Shown piece by piece: positions 7,168 through 14,820 of a stretch of 19,665 bases of DNA. Source of the DNA: Anaerolineales bacterium UBA3082 (GTDB lineage Bacteria; Chloroflexota; Anaerolineae; UBA7937); NCBI GenBank assembly GCA_002366595.1, contig DFBK01000089.1, positions 1 to 19,665 of the forward strand, in the 5' to 3' direction. Numbering within the stretch: position 1 is the stretch's first letter; each line of letters starts with the position of its first letter. Position numbers and translations under genes: made by a program. The notes under the pieces were generated by a model. It saw only the letters and a list, made by a program, of their open reading frames with translations, did no database searches and had not been told where the DNA came from.

Positions 7168-7220
7168 CTAAGTATTCTCGGTGGCAGGGCTAACCGGATT
7201 TAAGACCAGAGAGCGGTGCA
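7168..7220 (-). pseudogene. Possible decayed remnant of the HdrA C-terminal ferredoxin domain
   Basis: HdrA normally ends in a domain beginning with a CTGCxxC-type motif. Here the protein reaches DRCT and then stops four residues later. Shifting frame by one base directly after Cys-Thr gives SLVLNPVSP and a TAG at 7168-7170, which lines up with a ferredoxin-like C-L-V-C-x-x-V-C-P pattern in which the cysteines have become Ser, Leu and Ser. This would fit a one-base deletion followed by decay. The match is short and could be chance. Confidence 0.25.
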
Positions 7221-10040
7221 TCTATCGCTCTCCACCGCCGCCACCATCCCCCCCACCCGGAGGGTCTCCTGGGAGAGTATGGTGGCTGCTCGGCCCGCCG
7301 CTCCCTGGGCCTGGACTATAGCCTCGCTTACCAGCTTGGGGTAATGGGCTGCGCCGGCCAGAAAGATGCCATCGGTGGCGAAATCCAACGGTCGCAACTT
7401 GACATGGGCTTCTAGGAAGAAGCCATCAAGGTCTAAGGGTACCTTCAGGGTTGAGGCCAACTCCTTGGCTCCTTCGGAAGGGAGAGTGGCTGTGCTGAGA
7501 ACCACGAGATCAGGGTGGAGGACGATCTCCTCTTCCAAAGCCTGTTCATAGCAGGTGATCTTAAGATGGCCACCATCATTTTGTAACCGGGGCTCTCTCT
7601 CATCATCATACCTCAGGAAGATGACCCCTTTCCTCCTAGCCTTCTCATACTCTCGTTCCAGAAAGCCATAGGTGCGTAGATCCCTATGGAGGATATAAAC
7701 CTTGGTTGAAGGGTTCAAATCCTTTATCTGCAGGGCGTTCTCTACGGCTACGGCGCAGCAGATACGGCTACAGTACCCTATTTGCGCTAGGGGGGGGACA
7801 CACTGAATCATCACTACTTCCCTGGCCTGGGCCACCTTCCCCGGCTCCTGTACTATCAACTCCTCTAGTTCTCCCTGAATCAGCACCCTTTCATCTTGGC
7901 CGTAGAGGTACTCGCTGCCCCGGTAATCGCGACCCCCGGTGGCCACGATGATCGCTCCATGATGAATAAGGTCTATTTTCCCCCTCGTCTCCAGACGGGA
8001 GGAGAAATTGCCGATAAACCCTGTGGTCTCCACCAACCTCGTCTCTTTGTGGATGGTTATCAGGTCATGATTCTCCACCCGCGAGATGAGATCTTGCAGG
8101 TAAGCCTGAGGGTCGGAGCCATAGATGTCATAGTGGACGCGCCGGAGGTTTCCCCCCAGCCTCTCGTTCGACTCCACCAGATGCACCGGGAAACCCTGTT
8201 CTGCTAAGGAGAGGGCAGTATTTAACCCAGCCACTCCACCCCCGATCACCAGGGCCGACCGCTCTAGGGGCAACTCCGTCCAATGGAGGGGTTCCAAAGC
8301 CGCAGCCCGAGCCACCGACATGCACACCAAATCTTTCGCCTTCTCCGTGGCCCCCTTCCGGTCATAGGAGTGTACCCAGGAGCACTGGCTACAGATATTG
8401 GCCATCTCAAAGAGGTAAGGGTTCAACCCTGCTTGGCGGATAGTTTCCTGAAAGATCGCCTGATGGGTGCGGGGGGTACAAGCGGCCACGACCACTCGAT
8501 TTAAGCGCTGCTCCTTTATCCTCTCTTTGATGATCTCCGCTGTATCCAGGGAGCAGGTGTAGAGGTTATCCTCCGCATAGGCTACATAAGGGAGGGTCTT
8601 GACGTAGGCGGTGACCTCAGATACATCGAGGAAGCCCGCTATGTTGGAGCCGCAATGACAGACGAAGATCCCGATGCGAGGCTCCTCCCCAGAGACATCT
8701 CTCTCAGGAGGGTATTCAGACTCCACGGTGAGGGTATCTCGAGCGGTGGAGAGAAGTTCTCCTGCCTTGGCCGCTGCTGCGCTGGCCTCCGTTACCGTTT
8801 CCGGAATATCCTTGGGCTCCACAAAGGAACCACTGGCGTAAACGCCCAGACGACTGGTGGCCAGCGGATCGAAGGTGGGGGTCAGGCAGAAGCCGTACTC
8901 ATCAAGGGCTAGGCCCAATTTCCACCCTAACTCTTTACTCTTCTCCGAGATCTCCATCCCCACGGAAAGGACAACTAGATCGTACCTCTCCTCCAAGAGG
9001 GTCCCATCCTCGGCCTCGTATCTAACGATGAGATCCCTTGTTTTCGGCTCTTCCTTGAGAGAGGAGATACGACAACGGGTATATTTCACCCCGTACCTCT
9101 CTTTGGCCCGATGGTAGTATTCCTCATACCCTTTGCTGAAAGCCCGCACATCCATCATGAAGATCTGGATCTCGGTCTCTGGCTGATGCTCCTTGGCCAT
9201 GATCGCCTCTTTGGTGGCGTACATGCAACAGACGCTGGAGCAGTAGTCGTGATTCTGGTCTCGGGAGCCGATGCATTGCAAGAAGGCTATCTTCTTTGGC
9301 CTCCTTCCATCGGAGGGGCGCTGAATATGGCCACCCGTGGGCCCAGAGGCGGAAAGCATCCGCTCGAACTGGAGGCTGGTTACTACATTGGGGTAGCGAC
9401 CGAAGCCGAACTCGGCCGACTTTCGGGCATCGTAGGCCTCATAGCCTGGCGCCAGAATCACCGCCCCCACATCGAGTAACAGTTCCTGGGGTTTCTGGTC
9501 AAAATCGATAGCCTTCGGCTGACAAGCCTCCACGCAGGCTAAGGTGCATTTGCCCCGCTTGAGATAGAGGCAGGTCTCTCGATCAACGGTTGCCTTTAGA
9601 GGCACCGCTTGGGGGTAAGGGATATAGATGGCTCCCCGCTTCTCCAACCCTTCTTCGAACTCCGAAGGGATCACCGTCCTTCGGACGCAAACACGAGCGC
9701 ACTCCCCACAGCCGGTGCACTTCTCCACATCCACATAGCGGGGATGGACGACCACTTTGGCCTTGAAGTCACCGGCCTGACCCTCCAAACCCTCCAGTTC
9801 CGCATTAGTAAGGATCTCGATATTCCGATGGCGGCCACACTCCACCAATTTAGAGGAGAGAATACACATGGCGCAATCATTGGTGGGGAAGGTCTTATCC
9901 AGTTGCGCCATGTGGCCCCCGATGGCCGGCTTGGCCTCGACGAGATAAACCTTGAAGCGGGCCGCGGCCAAATCCAAGGCGGCCTGTATGCCACCGATGC
10001 CGCCACCCACCACCATGACAGCACCTGTTCTATTTGCCAT
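7200..10040 (-). CDS. hdrA: HdrA-like double-module flavoprotein, truncated at the C-terminus
   Basis: A 946-residue iron-sulfur flavoprotein made of two HdrA-like halves. The first half has a FAD fold (GGGIGG, 12-17), an NDCAMC cysteine cluster (Cys56, Cys59), a ferredoxin insert (CTGCGECARVC, Cys108-118; then Cys157, 165, 169, 173) and a CIGSRDQNHDYCSSVCC region. The second begins near 456 with the HdrA N-domain (FVCHCGSNIAG, VVAACTPRTH, FEMANICSQCSWVH) followed by a second FAD fold (VIGGGVAGL near 598). HdrA is the flavin hub of heterodisulfide reductases and can bifurcate electrons. Next to metV, metF and hdrCB it is probably the electron hub for methylene-THF reduction. The protein ends just after the first cysteine (Cys941) of the expected C-terminal ferredoxin domain. 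The ATG at 10040 has GGGAAG seven bases upstream and fits better than the GTG at 10055. Confidence 0.9.
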   Translation of the reverse strand: MANRTGAVMVVGGGIGGIQAALDLAAARFKVYLVEAKPAIGGHMAQLDKTFPTNDCAMCILSSKLVECGRHRNIEILTNAELEGLEGQAGDFKAKVVVHPRYVDVEKCTGCGECARVCVRRTVIPSEFEEGLEKRGAIYIPYPQAVPLKATVDRETCLYLKRGKCTLACVEACQPKAIDFDQKPQELLLDVGAVILAPGYEAYDARKSAEFGFGRYPNVVTSLQFERMLSASGPTGGHIQRPSDGRRPKKIAFLQCIGSRDQNHDYCSSVCCMYATKEAIMAKEHQPETEIQIFMMDVRAFSKGYEEYYHRAKERYGVKYTRCRISSLKEEPKTRDLIVRYEAEDGTLLEERYDLVVLSVGMEISEKSKELGWKLGLALDEYGFCLTPTFDPLATSRLGVYASGSFVEPKDIPETVTEASAAAAKAGELLSTARDTLTVESEYPPERDVSGEEPRIGIFVCHCGSNIAGFLDVSEVTAYVKTLPYVAYAEDNLYTCSLDTAEIIKERIKEQRLNRVVVAACTPRTHQAIFQETIRQAGLNPYLFEMANICSQCSWVHSYDRKGATEKAKDLVCMSVARAAALEPLHWTELPLERSALVIGGGVAGLNTALSLAEQGFPVHLVESNERLGGNLRRVHYDIYGSDPQAYLQDLISRVENHDLITIHKETRLVETTGFIGNFSSRLETRGKIDLIHHGAIIVATGGRDYRGSEYLYGQDERVLIQGELEELIVQEPGKVAQAREVVMIQCVPPLAQIGYCSRICCAVAVENALQIKDLNPSTKVYILHRDLRTYGFLEREYEKARRKGVIFLRYDDEREPRLQNDGGHLKITCYEQALEEEIVLHPDLVVLSTATLPSEGAKELASTLKVPLDLDGFFLEAHVKLRPLDFATDGIFLAGAAHYPKLVSEAIVQAQGAAGRAATILSQETLRVGGMVAAVESDRCTALWS

Positions 10041-10074
10041 GCAACCGCTTCCCACGGACCGACAGCCTCACCTG

Positions 10075-11412
10075 TTACTCTTCCGGAGCCGGCGGGATGA
10101 ACCTCTCTTTCATCAAAAGTTGAGTCTCCTCTCGGGCTCGCTTTATGAGGGTTGAGGCTCGCTCATAGAGTTCATCTTCGCTCACCTTCAGCCGCGCCAC
10201 CCCTTGCTCCTGAGCCTTCATAGCCACGGCCACCGCCTCCCGAGGGAAAACCTCCCAATCGTCCATGGTAGGGATGAGGTAATCCTCGCTGATCCCCCTA
10301 TCCTCAGCGGTCTTGGCCAACTCATAGGCCGCGGCGATACACATCTCATCGGTGATGGTCCGAGCCCTCACATCCAGTGTGCCCCGGAAGATGCCGGGGA
10401 AGCCCAAGGAGTTGTTCACCTGGTTAGGGAAATCGGAGCGACCAGTAGCCACCACCTTGGCCCCCGCCTCCTTCGCCTCCCAAGGCCAGATCTCGGGGAT
10501 GGGGTTGGCGCAGGCGAAGACGATGGGATCCCTGGCCATCTCGGCGATCCATTCCTGCTTTATTATCCCCGGACCAGGGGTGGAGAAGGCGATCACCACA
10601 TCGGCTCCCTTCATCGTCTCAGGGATGCCTCCCACCAGGTCATCCCGGTTGGTGATCTGACACATCTTCCACATCTCTCGGTGGCTTTCCTTGAGTTCCT
10701 TCCTCCCCCGGTGGAGCGTCCCCTCGATATCGCACATGATGATGTTGCCTGGGGTCACGCCAGCGGCTATGATCACTCTAGCGACGGAGATGTTGGCCGC
10801 TCCCGCCCCCACCATGGCTATCTTTACCTCGCCCAGTCTCTTGCCTACCAACTTCAGGGCGTTGCGGAGCCCCGCCAAGGTGACCGCCGCTGTCCCTTGT
10901 TGGTCGTCATGCCAGACGGGGATCTCCATCTCCTTCCGCAAAGTATCCAAGATATAGAAACATTTGGGCTGGGCGATATCCTCCAGGTTTATGCCTCCGA
11001 AGGATGGTTGCAGCCATTTGACGGCGGTGATGATCTCCTCAGGTTCCTTCGTATCGAGACAGATAGGGATAGCATCTACCCCTCCCAAATACTTGAAGAG
11101 GAGGGCTTTCCCCTCCATCACCGGCAACCCCGCCTCAGGCCCTATATCTCCCAACCCCAAGATACGAGTTCCATCGCTGACCACAGCCACGGTGTTCCAC
11201 TTGTTGGTATACTCGTAGACCAACTCCTTATTCTCGGCGATAGCCCGACAGGGAGCGGCCACCCCTGGGGTATACCAGATGGCGAAATCGGTGAAATCCC
11301 GCACCGCGCACTTGGAGACCATCTCGATCTTACCCCGGTAGTAAGGGTGCAACCGCAAAGCATCCTGGGCCGGCTTCTTCGCCTTGGCCAGGAGTTCCTC
11401 TTTATTTAGCAT
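10075..11412 (-). CDS. Malic enzyme (malate dehydrogenase, decarboxylating)
   Basis: Oxidatively decarboxylates malate to pyruvate and CO2 with NAD(P)+, or the reverse. The 445-residue length is that of the short bacterial form without a phosphotransacetylase tail. Key residues are visible: Tyr47 in YTPGVAAPC, Lys102 in EGKALLFKYLGG, the metal-binding Glu-Asp in GINLEDIAQP (140-149) and WHDDQQGTA (167-175), the Rossmann loop GAGAANISVARV (202-213) and ATGRSDFPNQVNN. Cofactor preference cannot be read safely. Its ATG is only 2 bases after the acsE stop, with a GAGGGTG ribosome-binding site inside acsE, so translation is probably coupled. Malic enzyme is not a normal part of Wood-Ljungdahl operons. 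Here it may supply NADPH and CO2, or connect fixed carbon (pyruvate) with C4 acids. Confidence 0.95.
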   Translation of the reverse strand: MLNKEELLAKAKKPAQDALRLHPYYRGKIEMVSKCAVRDFTDFAIWYTPGVAAPCRAIAENKELVYEYTNKWNTVAVVSDGTRILGLGDIGPEAGLPVMEGKALLFKYLGGVDAIPICLDTKEPEEIITAVKWLQPSFGGINLEDIAQPKCFYILDTLRKEMEIPVWHDDQQGTAAVTLAGLRNALKLVGKRLGEVKIAMVGAGAANISVARVIIAAGVTPGNIIMCDIEGTLHRGRKELKESHREMWKMCQITNRDDLVGGIPETMKGADVVIAFSTPGPGIIKQEWIAEMARDPIVFACANPIPEIWPWEAKEAGAKVVATGRSDFPNQVNNSLGFPGIFRGTLDVRARTITDEMCIAAAYELAKTAEDRGISEDYLIPTMDDWEVFPREAVAVAMKAQEQGVARLKVSEDELYERASTLIKRAREETQLLMKERFIPPAPEE

Positions 11413-11414
11413 CT

Positions 11415-12332
11415 CTACACCCTCAGATAGGAATCGGCGTAGATCACCTTGTTCTCTAGGATCTGCACCGTCTTATAGATAGCCACCTGCTCTGGATCGC
11501 TCATATCCACATCATCGGGGCTCAATTCCTCCATGGAGGCTATAGCATCGTAGAGGCGCAGAAGCAGCCGCCCCACCGGGGTCGAATCATCCCTTTCCTC
11601 CACGATGCGCATGAACTCCCAGAGCCTTTTGTCCAAGGGGTCGGCGATGGCCGCATCGAGGCCAGCAGCCATGAGCATCACCAGATAGGTGCAGTTGATA
11701 AGGCTCCGACCTTCGTGAGGGACGCCGTTGGAGACGTTAGAAAGCCCCACCATCGTCTTAGGGGGAGGGTCGGAGACCTGCTTCAGGAAACGCACCGTCT
11801 CCACCGCCTGTAGGGCGTACTCCTGCATCCCGGAGACAGTTAGGATCAGGGGGTCGAAGTAGACATCTTCCATGGAGAGCCCTACCTCCAGAATGCGAGG
11901 CATCAGGACCTCCAAAGCCACATTTATCCGCTCCTCGGCGGTGGGCAATATATTCTTGCCCATGCAGAGGGCGATCAATTTGGCGTTGTATTTGGCCGCC
12001 AAGGGTGGCATGGTCTCCAATCGTTCGGGGGCCGCCGAAGCGGAGTTGACGATAGCCCGCTTCTTAGCCCGTTTTAGACCGGTCTCCATGGCCGCTACGT
12101 TAGTGGTATCCAAGGAGAGAGGGAGATCGACCACCTCTTGGATGGTATCTACCACCCACCCCATCACCTCGGGGCCAGCCTTCTTCTGGGGGCCTATATT
12201 CAATTCCAAGGCGTGGGCCCCCGCTTTCGCTTGGCGAAGGGCCAATCCTTGGACGTAACCTTTCTCCCTTTTGGCGATGGCGTTTTTCACTCTGGGGGAG
12301 ATGATATGGATGCGTTCACCCACTATTTCCAT
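11415..12332 (-). CDS. acsE: Methyl-THF:corrinoid iron-sulfur protein methyltransferase AcsE
   Basis: Transfers the methyl group of methyl-THF to the cobalt of the corrinoid iron-sulfur protein AcsCD. The TIM-barrel pterin-binding fold is clear: VGERIHI at the N-terminus, ALELNIGPQ, LSLDTTN, RAIVNSASA, YFDPLIL, TMVGLSNVSNG and GLDAAIADP. At 305 residues it is about 40 longer than Moorella AcsE as I recall it; the extra residues lie between the ADPLDK region and the final helix (ILENKVIYADSYL). The usual GERIN has His in place of Asn. The ATG at 12332 was chosen because AGGAGG lies 10 bases upstream; the ATG at 12341 would leave only one base. It sits after acsC and is coupled to the malic enzyme gene. 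Confidence 0.93.
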   Translation of the reverse strand: MEIVGERIHIISPRVKNAIAKREKGYVQGLALRQAKAGAHALELNIGPQKKAGPEVMGWVVDTIQEVVDLPLSLDTTNVAAMETGLKRAKKRAIVNSASAAPERLETMPPLAAKYNAKLIALCMGKNILPTAEERINVALEVLMPRILEVGLSMEDVYFDPLILTVSGMQEYALQAVETVRFLKQVSDPPPKTMVGLSNVSNGVPHEGRSLINCTYLVMLMAAGLDAAIADPLDKRLWEFMRIVEERDDSTPVGRLLLRLYDAIASMEELSPDDVDMSDPEQVAIYKTVQILENKVIYADSYLRV

Positions 12333-12342
12333 CTTACTCATA

Positions 12343-12348
12343 CCTCCT
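12343..12348 (-). promoter_or_regulatory. Ribosome-binding site that decides the acsE start
   Basis: AGGAGG on the minus strand lies 1 base before the ATG at 12341 and 10 bases before the ATG at 12332. Only the second is workable, so the annotated protein is three residues shorter than the longest frame. Confidence 0.7.
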
Positions 12349-12396
12349 TATCGGTGCTCTAACTGTGGCCGGTACCAAAAGAGAGTCCGCCTCATC

Positions 12397-13740
12397 TCAG
12401 GGCTTCCAGATCTTGAGGTAAGCGGGGAGGTCCACCGCCTCACGAGGCCCTACCAAGATCTCCCAGCCGGGGAGTTCATCTTCTAGTTCGCCGGATAGCA
12501 CGGCCACGGCGCCAGGGATAGTCAGTTTCCTATGACTTACCTTCTCCTCGATGCCCGTGGTCTTGACCGTCTTGGCGATCTTATCGGCGTCGAACTTGCC
12601 GGCCGCCCAGCCAGTGAGGACGCTCATCCCCTCAGAGTCAGCCACCAGAAGCCAGGAGGGTATACCACTCCCCTCCACCTCATTGGCTACACTGAAGTAA
12701 GTGATGGAGAAATTGGTGGTGATCAAGAGCGGGGAATCGGGGACCGGCTCCCCGAACTCGTAGATGCCCGGGGTAACCTGGATCGGCTCGCGGGGGTCGG
12801 TGTAGATATTCTGTCGTAGAGTGAGGAGGGGGTAGGCCAAAGCAGGGTCGAAATCCTCCATCACCACGAAACCCGCATACTTGGCGATATGCTGGCCGGC
12901 CAGGATAGCTTCCTCCTCTGGAGAGTTCGCCCCCTCGCCGGGAAAAGCGATGAGGGGGAAGCCAAGAGGCTTAAAATTCTTTTGCAGGGCCAAACGGCGG
13001 ATATGGGTGAAGGTCACTAAACAATCGTTATAACCTCGGCAACCTGGGTCTAAGACCAGATCTTCTACGCCGGCACCTCTTACCTTCTCCACCAACTCTA
13101 CCAGCGGTTCTAGCCCGGAAGCCCGAATCGCCAAGGGGGCCTGGTGCCTCTTGGCTAACTCACTCATAGCCTCCCAGTTCTCCTCATCGGCGGCGTAGAT
13201 GAGGGGGCTTGTGCCATCGCTCTTGGCTAGAGCCGCCTCCATGGCCCTGGGGTCAGAAGAGATAAGGATCAGGGGTAGGCCGGTCTCCTTCACCCTCTCC
13301 ACCGCCGAAGCGAAGGCGGAGGCTTCACCCGAGGCGTTCTCCACCGCTAAGCCGTCCAAGCGGAGCTCTAGGCCCACATACTCCACGGAGTAGTCGGCCA
13401 CCTCCCGAGCTCTCTTTTCGATCATATCTATGGACTGAGTATCCTTGACTCGCACCATGAGCCCCGGAGGGTGGAAGAAGGTCTTGTCGTGGCGGAAGAG
13501 CACCGTCTCGTTCCCCACCTCTACCTTCCTCTCGCCCCTGCCTATGGTCACCAAGCGGATAGGAGGAGCGGCTGCGGCAGCCAACTTGGCTTTCGCTTCC
13601 TCGGTCACATAAGGGCAGGCCGCCAGTTCCGCCTGCTTGGCCGCCAACTTCATAGCGAAGGCCAAGCAGGTAGGGTATCCGCATTCCTTACAGTTGGTCT
13701 TGGGCAAAAGTTTATAGATATCCAAACCCGTGAGAGCCAT
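12397..13740 (-). CDS. acsC: Corrinoid iron-sulfur protein large subunit AcsC
   Basis: The large subunit of CoFeSP, which carries the methyl group on cobalt between AcsE and AcsB. Residues 17-42 hold the N-terminal 4Fe-4S motif (Cys17, Cys20, Cys25, Cys42 in NCKECGYPTC and AACPY), which reductively reactivates the corrinoid. A TIM-barrel domain follows (VGLELRLDGLAVENASG, LVLDPGCRGYNDCLVTF), then a B12-binding C-terminal domain (NFSITYFSVANEVEGSG, PSWLLVADSEGMSVLTGWAAGKF, ending LPAYLKIWKP). At 447 residues it matches the family. It begins 3 bases after the acsD stop (TGA, GGG, ATG), consistent with equal synthesis of the two subunits. No missing cofactor residue was noticed. Confidence 0.97.
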   Translation of the reverse strand: MALTGLDIYKLLPKTNCKECGYPTCLAFAMKLAAKQAELAACPYVTEEAKAKLAAAAAPPIRLVTIGRGERKVEVGNETVLFRHDKTFFHPPGLMVRVKDTQSIDMIEKRAREVADYSVEYVGLELRLDGLAVENASGEASAFASAVERVKETGLPLILISSDPRAMEAALAKSDGTSPLIYAADEENWEAMSELAKRHQAPLAIRASGLEPLVELVEKVRGAGVEDLVLDPGCRGYNDCLVTFTHIRRLALQKNFKPLGFPLIAFPGEGANSPEEEAILAGQHIAKYAGFVVMEDFDPALAYPLLTLRQNIYTDPREPIQVTPGIYEFGEPVPDSPLLITTNFSITYFSVANEVEGSGIPSWLLVADSEGMSVLTGWAAGKFDADKIAKTVKTTGIEEKVSHRKLTIPGAVAVLSGELEDELPGWEILVGPREAVDLPAYLKIWKP

Positions 13741-13743
13741 CCC

Positions 13744-14718
13744 TCACCCCCCCTTCATCCACAGTTTATCTATCGCCTCCTTGACTAGGCGAACCGATTC
13801 CGGATGGCGCATCACCACTACATCAGCGCCCGCCTCGATGAGAGCGGTGGTGGTCATCGTCTCCCACATGATGGCCCGCTCCTCCCAATCACCCCAGGGC
13901 TCAGGAACACCCTCTCCCACCTTGGCCTCCTTGGCTCGCCAGGCTTCCTCACCGGGAGTCACTAGGATAGGCTGCTGGGTCATAGTGTCGCCTTGGAGGG
14001 CGGCTAGGCGTAGCCGCTCCATCACCGAGTAGCCATACTCGATCCCATACCCCAAGGCCCCCGTGGAGGGGTCCATCAAGAGGCGATCCAAGGGCAGGCC
14101 CATGTCGTGGATGAGGATAATCAACTGCTTGGCTAGGTTCACATCCATAGGGGTACGAGAATCGACCAGATGACCGTGAGCCAGGGCTGCGGCCACGATG
14201 GTGCGGTAGTTCTTATCTTCGCAGACCCCCAAAACCACCCTCTCCCCCGCCGCCTCCTCGGCCACGGCTACCAAGAGTTCGTTATCCTTATCCACCTGGC
14301 CCGGCCCGAAGACTAAGAGGGGCAAGCCGGTAGCCGAAAGCACCTTTCTCACCGTACTTTTGACCTTCTCCGGTGTGTTCTCCTCCCCCTGGGCATCGTC
14401 GAGGCTAAGTCTCAGGAGTATGAGATCAGCGCCTCTCTCCTCTGCCTTCTTGGCCCAAGCGGCAGGATCATCGATCGCCCCCTCCCATGCCTTAAGCAGA
14501 AGAGGCGACCAAGCCTCAGGCTTCTTGTCTTGTATCTCTATGGCGATGCGAGGTGGGTGGGAGAGTTTCCCCTCAAAATGGAGAAAGGGCAAAGTAGTCT
14601 CTCCTCCCAGAGTCACGGTTCGGGCGCGGGTTCCACCCTCCTCCCTGGTAGCACCCAAGGTGACCTCACGCACCCTACCACTCCACTTCTGAACCGGAAT
14701 CTCAACTTTTTCTGCCAT
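13744..14718 (-). CDS. acsD: Corrinoid iron-sulfur protein small subunit AcsD
   Basis: The TIM-barrel small subunit of CoFeSP, which pairs with AcsC and helps hold the corrinoid between the subunits. The 324-residue protein begins AEKVEIPVQKWSGRVREVTL and carries family blocks IAIEIQDKKPEAW, ADLILLRLSLDDAQ, LLVFGPGQVDKDNELL, VVLGVCEDKNYRTI, LLMDPSTGALGYGIEYGYS and IMWETMTTTALIEAGAD. The ATG at 14718 was preferred because AGGAG lies six bases upstream; the in-frame ATG at 14733 has that site inside its own coding stretch. It lies 102 bases after acsB, the largest gap in the operon, which holds a hairpin, and is followed by acsC after 3 bases. Confidence 0.96.
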   Translation of the reverse strand: MAEKVEIPVQKWSGRVREVTLGATREEGGTRARTVTLGGETTLPFLHFEGKLSHPPRIAIEIQDKKPEAWSPLLLKAWEGAIDDPAAWAKKAEERGADLILLRLSLDDAQGEENTPEKVKSTVRKVLSATGLPLLVFGPGQVDKDNELLVAVAEEAAGERVVLGVCEDKNYRTIVAAALAHGHLVDSRTPMDVNLAKQLIILIHDMGLPLDRLLMDPSTGALGYGIEYGYSVMERLRLAALQGDTMTQQPILVTPGEEAWRAKEAKVGEGVPEPWGDWEERAIMWETMTTTALIEAGADVVVMRHPESVRLVKEAIDKLWMKGG

Positions 14719-14748
14719 ACACCGCTCCTTCATCGGTTAGGGGAGAAA

Positions 14749-14778
14749 GGGGCCTCGCCTCCACCAAAGGCGTGCCCC
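14749..14778 (-). other. Hairpin in the acsB-acsD intergenic gap
   Basis: Read on the minus strand, GGGGC pairs with GCCCC, and inside it GCCT pairs with AGGC around a 7-base loop, followed by TTTCT. The short pyrimidine tail makes it a weak intrinsic terminator at best. It may lower transcription into acsD, or mark an mRNA processing or stability boundary separating CODH/ACS from CoFeSP. Confidence 0.45.
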
Positions 14779-14820
14779 CTGGTAGCCACGGACTCCAACT
14801 CCCTTAACCCTTTCCTTCGC

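Noticed and set aside
10204..11409. 401-codon open frame on the plus strand
   Set aside because: It lies wholly antisense to the malic enzyme, is rich in His, Asp and Gly as expected for a mirror frame, and shows no domain.
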